From contig JANNHP010000022.1 of the NCBI GenBank assembly GCA_031404455.1, positions 1 to 8,101 of the forward strand: DNA of 8,101 nt, read 5' to 3'. Position numbers and translations under genes: made by a program. The stretch comes from JANNHP01 sp031404455. Lineage in GTDB: Bacteria > Planctomycetota > JAJSAM01 > JAJVHW01. The notes beneath the pieces were generated by a model. The model was given only the letters and a program-made list of their open reading frames with translations. It was not told where the DNA came from and did no database searches. This document shows, piece after piece, positions 5,649 to 8,101 of this stretch (positions are counted from its first letter, which is position 1; each line of letters starts with the position of its first letter).

Positions 5649-6584
5649 TCACCGAAGTCGCACGAGGTCGGAATCCGGAACGCCCGCGGCCGTCCGCGAC
5701 GCACGGGTCGCGGCGAGCCAGCGGCGCCCGTCCTCGACGTATCCCGCGGTAGGTTCGACACCCGGGCAGATGCCCGCGAAGTGGTGGTTGAAGAGGCCCA
5801 TGAAGACCTCGCGCGTGTACTTCGCGAGCATCGAGGCGAGACCCACCTGGGGAAATCCGCCGTCCGCCTCGACCTCGAACCGCAGGACCGTGGAGCTCTC
5901 CGCGAAGTGCAGGCGGTAGTCCGATCTCGTGGCGCTCTCGGCGAGCGTCCACGCGAGCGCTTCCGGCCATCTCCGCTGCAAGAGGGCGCCGTAGTGATGC
6001 CGGCCGCCCTGCCGGTCGAACACCGCGACGACCGGTTCGCCCTCGGCACGCCGCGCCCGCAGCCGATCGAAGACCCCCGCCGCCGCGGCGAACAGCGCGT
6101 CGGCCTTGTTGCCGGTCTCGAACGCGGCGTTCAGGCGCGACTCGGGGACGACGTCGGCCGCAAACGTCAGGAACTCGATCCCGCCGGCGCCGAGCGCCGA
6201 TCGCAGACGACTCGCCGAATCGGCTACGGCTTCGGCGTCGGTCGCCACGGGAAACCGGCCCGGCTCCGCGGCGTACCACGGGGCTGCGCGGACGCCGGGA
6301 TCGGCGCCGATCGCCGCGAGGAGGTCGTCGAGCCGGTCCGCGCGCCCGCCGCCGGCCGCGAGGAACGCGAGCACGGGAAGCTCGAGCGCCGCGAGGTCGC
6401 GCGTCCCGCCGAAGATCCGCTTGCTGTCGCCGACGGCGACTCCCGACCCGCTGAGCGCCGCCTCGAGCCTCGAAGCGGCGGTCTCGAGGTCGGGCTCGCC
6501 GGTCATCCGGAACGCCGTTCCTGCGACCACGAGAGGTCCGAGGAGGGGGCCGTATCCCGCCTCGTCGACGCCGATGACCAGCAT
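5649..6584 (-). CDS. Divergent, enlarged ribonuclease HII-like protein
   Basis: 311 residues, about 100 more than a normal RNase HII. The N-terminus IGVDEAGYGPLLGPLVVAG (4-22) is the RNase HII signature with metal-binding D7 and E8; the standard R of DEAGRGP is Y here. DSKRI (53-57) matches the conserved DSK motif. A third acidic ligand is probably D190 in VAVFDRQGG. ASMLAKYTREVFM (250-262) matches the family's ASIxAKxTRDxxM, with the last acid being E259 rather than Asp. The extra length lies mostly between DSK and the third acid (residues 58-185). RNase HII cuts RNA in RNA-DNA hybrids and removes single ribonucleotides; this variant probably has related nuclease activity, but substrate preference is uncertain. 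The start has a strong SD (GGAGAGGG, complementary to 6589-6596) 4 nt upstream. A 155-base gap without a recognised gene separates it from gpmI on the same strand, and it diverges from the receiver-like gene. Confidence 0.8.
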   Translation of the reverse strand: MLVIGVDEAGYGPLLGPLVVAGTAFRMTGEPDLETAASRLEAALSGSGVAVGDSKRIFGGTRDLAALELPVLAFLAAGGGRADRLDDLLAAIGADPGVRAAPWYAAEPGRFPVATDAEAVADSASRLRSALGAGGIEFLTFAADVVPESRLNAAFETGNKADALFAAAAGVFDRLRARRAEGEPVVAVFDRQGGRHHYGALLQRRWPEALAWTLAESATRSDYRLHFAESSTVLRFEVEADGGFPQVGLASMLAKYTREVFMGLFNHHFAGICPGVEPTAGYVEDGRRWLAATRASRTAAGVPDSDLVRLR

Positions 6585-6618
6585 GCCGCCCTCTCCGGTC
6601 CGCGCCGAGGCGCCTCAG

Positions 6619-6639
6619 GTCCGTGCCACGGACGGTCCG
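6619..6639. promoter_or_regulatory. Inverted repeats between divergent RNase HII-like and receiver-like genes
   Basis: GTCCGTG C CACGGAC (6619-6633) is a perfect 7-bp inverted repeat around one base. A further GTCCG follows at 6635-6639, giving three alternating GTCCG/CGGAC half sites. It lies in the 116-base divergent gap, 35 bases upstream of the RNase HII-like start. It could be an operator or a leader hairpin; no promoter boxes are convincing here, so the role is open. Confidence 0.35.
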
Positions 6640-6700
6640 ATGCTAACCCCGGAGCCCCCAGGAACCCCCCGGGACGCCGATGTCCACTGGAGTCACTGCC

Positions 6701-7120
6701 ATGATCCGATGCCTCCTCGTCGCCGCGGACAAGCAGGCCCGCGACATCATCAAGGTCGGCCTCGACCAGACCGGCGCCTTCGAGACCGACGTCGGTGAGG
6801 ACGCCTGGGCGCTCGAGATCGCCAAGACCCGTCGCCACCAGGTCGTCATCGCCGACAGCACGCTCGCCGACGGCGGCGACGGCATGGAGTTCCTCGCCCG
6901 CATCCGCGAAGTGCTCCCCGAGGCGGAGCTGCTCCTCCTCGGACGGAGCAAGGTGCAGTCGCGCTACGTGACCCGCGACAAGCAGAAGCTCGGGATCTAC
7001 GCGCTCGTCCCCTACCCGATCGAGACGCTCGGGTTCTTCAAGACGATCGGCCGGCTGATCGACCGCCTGACGGCGGCGCCGGTCGCGTCGGGGTCGGCGT
7101 TGGCGTCGGCCTCGGACTGA
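6701..7120 (+). CDS. Stand-alone receiver-like (CheY-fold) protein, non-canonical
   Basis: 139 residues, one domain. The pattern fits a response-regulator receiver: strand IRCLLVAAD (2-10); helix from QARDIIKVGL; strand VVIADSTLADGGDG (48-61) with D52 at the phospho-acceptor position; helix GMEFLARIREVLPE; strand ELLLLGR (76-82); and YALVPYPIETLGFFKTIGRLI near the end. The acidic pair normally at the end of strand 1 is reduced to A9-D10. The switch Thr/Ser after strand 4 is not clear. The invariant Lys of the KP motif is replaced by Y105 (YP). It may therefore be unphosphorylated or respond atypically. There is no output domain, and the tail from about 124 is Ala/Ser-rich. ATG 6701 is preferred over ATG 6680 because GGAG (6690-6693) is well placed and the fold begins at once. 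No histidine kinase is nearby. Confidence 0.7.
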   Translation: MIRCLLVAADKQARDIIKVGLDQTGAFETDVGEDAWALEIAKTRRHQVVIADSTLADGGDGMEFLARIREVLPEAELLLLGRSKVQSRYVTRDKQKLGIYALVPYPIETLGFFKTIGRLIDRLTAAPVASGSALASASD

Positions 7121-7145
7121 CCGCCGAGCTGCCCGCTTCGCGCAC

Positions 7146-7190
7146 TGGAGCCCGCGGGGAGATTCGAACTCCCGACCCCCGCTTTACGAA
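7146..7190 (-). tRNA. 3' fragment of tRNA-Thr(CGT): attachment-site remnant
   Basis: Read on the minus strand from 7190 to 7146, this contains an anticodon loop TTCGTAA (7190-7184; anticodon CGT, threonine), the 3' strand of the anticodon stem (AGCGG), and a variable loop (GGGTC). A perfect 5-bp T stem with loop TTCGAAT follows, then the 3' acceptor strand CGCGGGC, T as discriminator, and an encoded CCA (7148-7146). The stretch ATTCGTAA followed closely by GGTC matches tRNA-Thr(CGT) genes. Upstream (above 7190) the sequence does not form a D arm, the anticodon stem pairs only 3 of 5, and there is no GCCCGCG to close the acceptor. The 5' half is therefore absent, and this is not a functional tRNA. 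It lies beside an integrase, and the break falls at the anticodon loop, a common crossover place for tyrosine recombinases. Confidence 0.75.
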
Positions 7191-7220
7191 TGTGGTTTGA
7201 TCGAGCCTGTTTCGGATTTG

Positions 7221-7267
7221 GGGTGACTTGTCGGGTGACTTATGCCAAACTCCTAGCCTCGGGTGAC
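7221..7267. repeat. GGGTGAC direct repeats between attachment site and integrase
   Basis: GGGTGACTT occurs at 7221-7229 and 7233-7241 (12-base period), and GGGTGAC again at 7261-7267. All have the same orientation. Short directly repeated boxes beside the core site and before the integrase gene are where arm-type integrase or excisionase binding sites are expected. The integrase has an N-terminal domain of the kind that binds arm sites. The boxes may also overlap the integrase promoter region, so autoregulation is possible. Confidence 0.45.
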
Positions 7268-7307
7268 GGGCACCCGGGACGGCCCGGACGGGCGAGGAGC
7301 GGCGACG

Positions 7308-8101
7308 ATGGCGAAGCGGAAGAAGGCGGAAGCGGTCGAAGAGATCGAGCCGAAGACGAGGACGCGGCGCGCGTGGGGCGGAACCGTGTTCGAGCGGAAG
7401 GACCGGCCCGGAAGCCTCTGGATCAAGTACCGCGACCCGACGACCGGCAAGCGGCGTCAGGCCCTCGGCGCCGAGGGAACGGACGCGACGGCGCGCGAGG
7501 CGGCGGAACGCGAACTCGCCCGCGTGACCGGCAAGATTGCCGAGGACGTGGAGCGCGGCGTCCGCGCCGTCGATCTCAAGACGTTCACGGACGACGAACT
7601 CATGCCCATCGTCCGTTCCCGGACCGTCAAGGCGCACGCCGACGAGGTCGAGCGCCACCTGCACCTTGCGGCCACCTGGCTCGGCGGACGCCCGCTGTAC
7701 TCGGTCACGCGCGCCGACGCGGCCCGCTACGTCGCCGCGCTCTCCACGACGGGCGACGGCGTCGCGCCCGGCACTCTCCGGCGGATCACGTCGAGTCTCT
7801 CCGTCGCATGGCGGACGGCGATCGACGCGAACGCGGCCCGTGAGAACCCTTGGCGCGGCATCCAGCTTCCGAAGCGGCAGGACTACAAGGCGACGTTCCT
7901 CACGGCGAAGCAACTCCGGAAGCTCTACGGGAAGCTCCCCGAGCAGGTTCGCGCGCTCTGCATCATCCTCGGCGAGACGGGCGGGCGCCTCGGCGAGACG
8001 AAGTCGATCCAGTGGCATCAGGTCTCCGACGATCGCCGCTCGATCACGTTCACCGGGACGAAGACCGTCAAGGCGCGGACGGTTCCGCTCACGGCGACGG
8101 C
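7308..8101 (+). CDS. Tyrosine recombinase/integrase (3' end outside window)
   Basis: 264 complete codons are visible and the frame is still open at the window edge. After a basic start (MAKRKK) comes a small three-strand arm-binding-type domain (about residues 22-55: GGTVFERKDRPGSLWIKYRD, then TGKRRQALG). A core-binding helical domain follows (about 90-190; AHADEVERHLHLAATWLGGRPL, PGTLRRITSSLSVAWRTAI, ENPWRGIQLPKR). The catalytic domain begins near 195 (TFLTAKQLRKLY). Catalytic Arg I is R227 in GETGGRLGETKSIQW, and the beta-hairpin Lys is probably K252 in GTKTVKARTVPL. The HxxR, H/W and Tyr nucleophile motifs must lie beyond 8101. It integrates or excises an element by strand exchange at a tRNA attachment site. 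The start has a strong SD (GAGGAG, 7294-7299) and an in-frame stop upstream at 7254-7256. Confidence 0.93.
   Translation, partial: MAKRKKAEAVEEIEPKTRTRRAWGGTVFERKDRPGSLWIKYRDPTTGKRRQALGAEGTDATAREAAERELARVTGKIAEDVERGVRAVDLKTFTDDELMPIVRSRTVKAHADEVERHLHLAATWLGGRPLYSVTRADAARYVAALSTTGDGVAPGTLRRITSSLSVAWRTAIDANAARENPWRGIQLPKRQDYKATFLTAKQLRKLYGKLPEQVRALCIILGETGGRLGETKSIQWHQVSDDRRSITFTGTKTVKARTVPLTAT

Larger units (their letters stand above)
7146..8101. mobile_element. Left end of an integrated element in a tRNA-Thr gene (continues past window)
   Basis: The region combines a tRNA 3' fragment (attachment remnant), a non-coding segment with repeated GGGTGACTT boxes, and a tyrosine recombinase reading away from the junction. 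Chromosomal genes end at 7120. The left boundary of the element should be at the tRNA fragment, with crossover in or near the anticodon loop (about 7184-7190). The right end is not in the window. The type (genomic island, prophage or integrative plasmid) cannot be told from what is visible. Confidence 0.7.

Noticed and set aside
7146..7223. A complete tRNA-Thr gene
   Set aside because: The 5' acceptor strand, D arm and two anticodon-stem pairs are missing, so only the 3' fragment is supported.
7228..7256. Integrase promoter using TTGTCG as -35
   Set aside because: The hexamer 17 bases downstream (TCCTAG) is a poor -10, so the assignment is not supported.
7190..7843. Plus-strand open frame overlapping the integrase start
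   Set aside because: It has no motifs after the first residues and is Arg/Gly-rich. The integrase frame from 7308 carries the recombinase motifs.

Overview
The window is very GC-rich bacterial DNA, with long spurious open frames on both strands. The gene set is chromosomal housekeeping and signalling, plus the left end of an integrated element. The single-stranded DNA-binding protein and the unusual long RNase HII-like protein with a GVDEAGYGP motif recall Planctomycetota. I offer that phylum as an inference at moderate-to-low confidence; no rRNA or other decisive marker is present.

Layout from left to right. At 1-399 is the 3' end of an unrecognised plus-strand gene, followed by a good intrinsic terminator (434-473). 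At 513-1166 is an exported or lipid-anchored protein made of five TPRs. It converges on ssb (minus strand, 1400-1996), whose OB fold carries an unusual glycine-rich insertion. ssb diverges from a small PilZ-domain gene (2122-2505) that has a recognisable sigma70-type promoter placed so close to the ATG that the mRNA should be almost leaderless. Next come two minus-strand genes overlapping by ATGA: gpmI (3919-5493, complete and canonical) and downstream a phosphoglucose-isomerase-family protein (2576-3922) that has lost several catalytic and phosphate-binding motifs. Upstream of gpmI on the same strand is a divergent RNase HII-like gene (5649-6584). It diverges from a short stand-alone receiver-like protein (6701-7120) lacking parts of the canonical phosphorylation site.

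The right end is a mobile-element junction. At 7146-7190 (minus strand) is the 3' part of a tRNA-Thr with anticodon CGT: T arm, variable loop, anticodon loop and encoded CCA. It loses tRNA character immediately 5' of the anticodon loop. Repeated GGGTGACTT boxes follow, and then a tyrosine recombinase (7308 to the window end, truncated by the edge). This is the classical arrangement of an element inserted in a tRNA gene. The geometry predicts that the element extends rightward beyond the window and that an intact tRNA-Thr(CGT) lies at its far end.

The strongest leads are the tRNA-Thr attachment junction, the degenerate isomerase coupled to gpmI, the glycine insertion and G-quadruplex-capable tracts in ssb, and the near-leaderless PilZ promoter. 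I see no clear new multi-gene defence or biosynthetic system inside the window. If one exists here, the element cargo to the right is the place to look.
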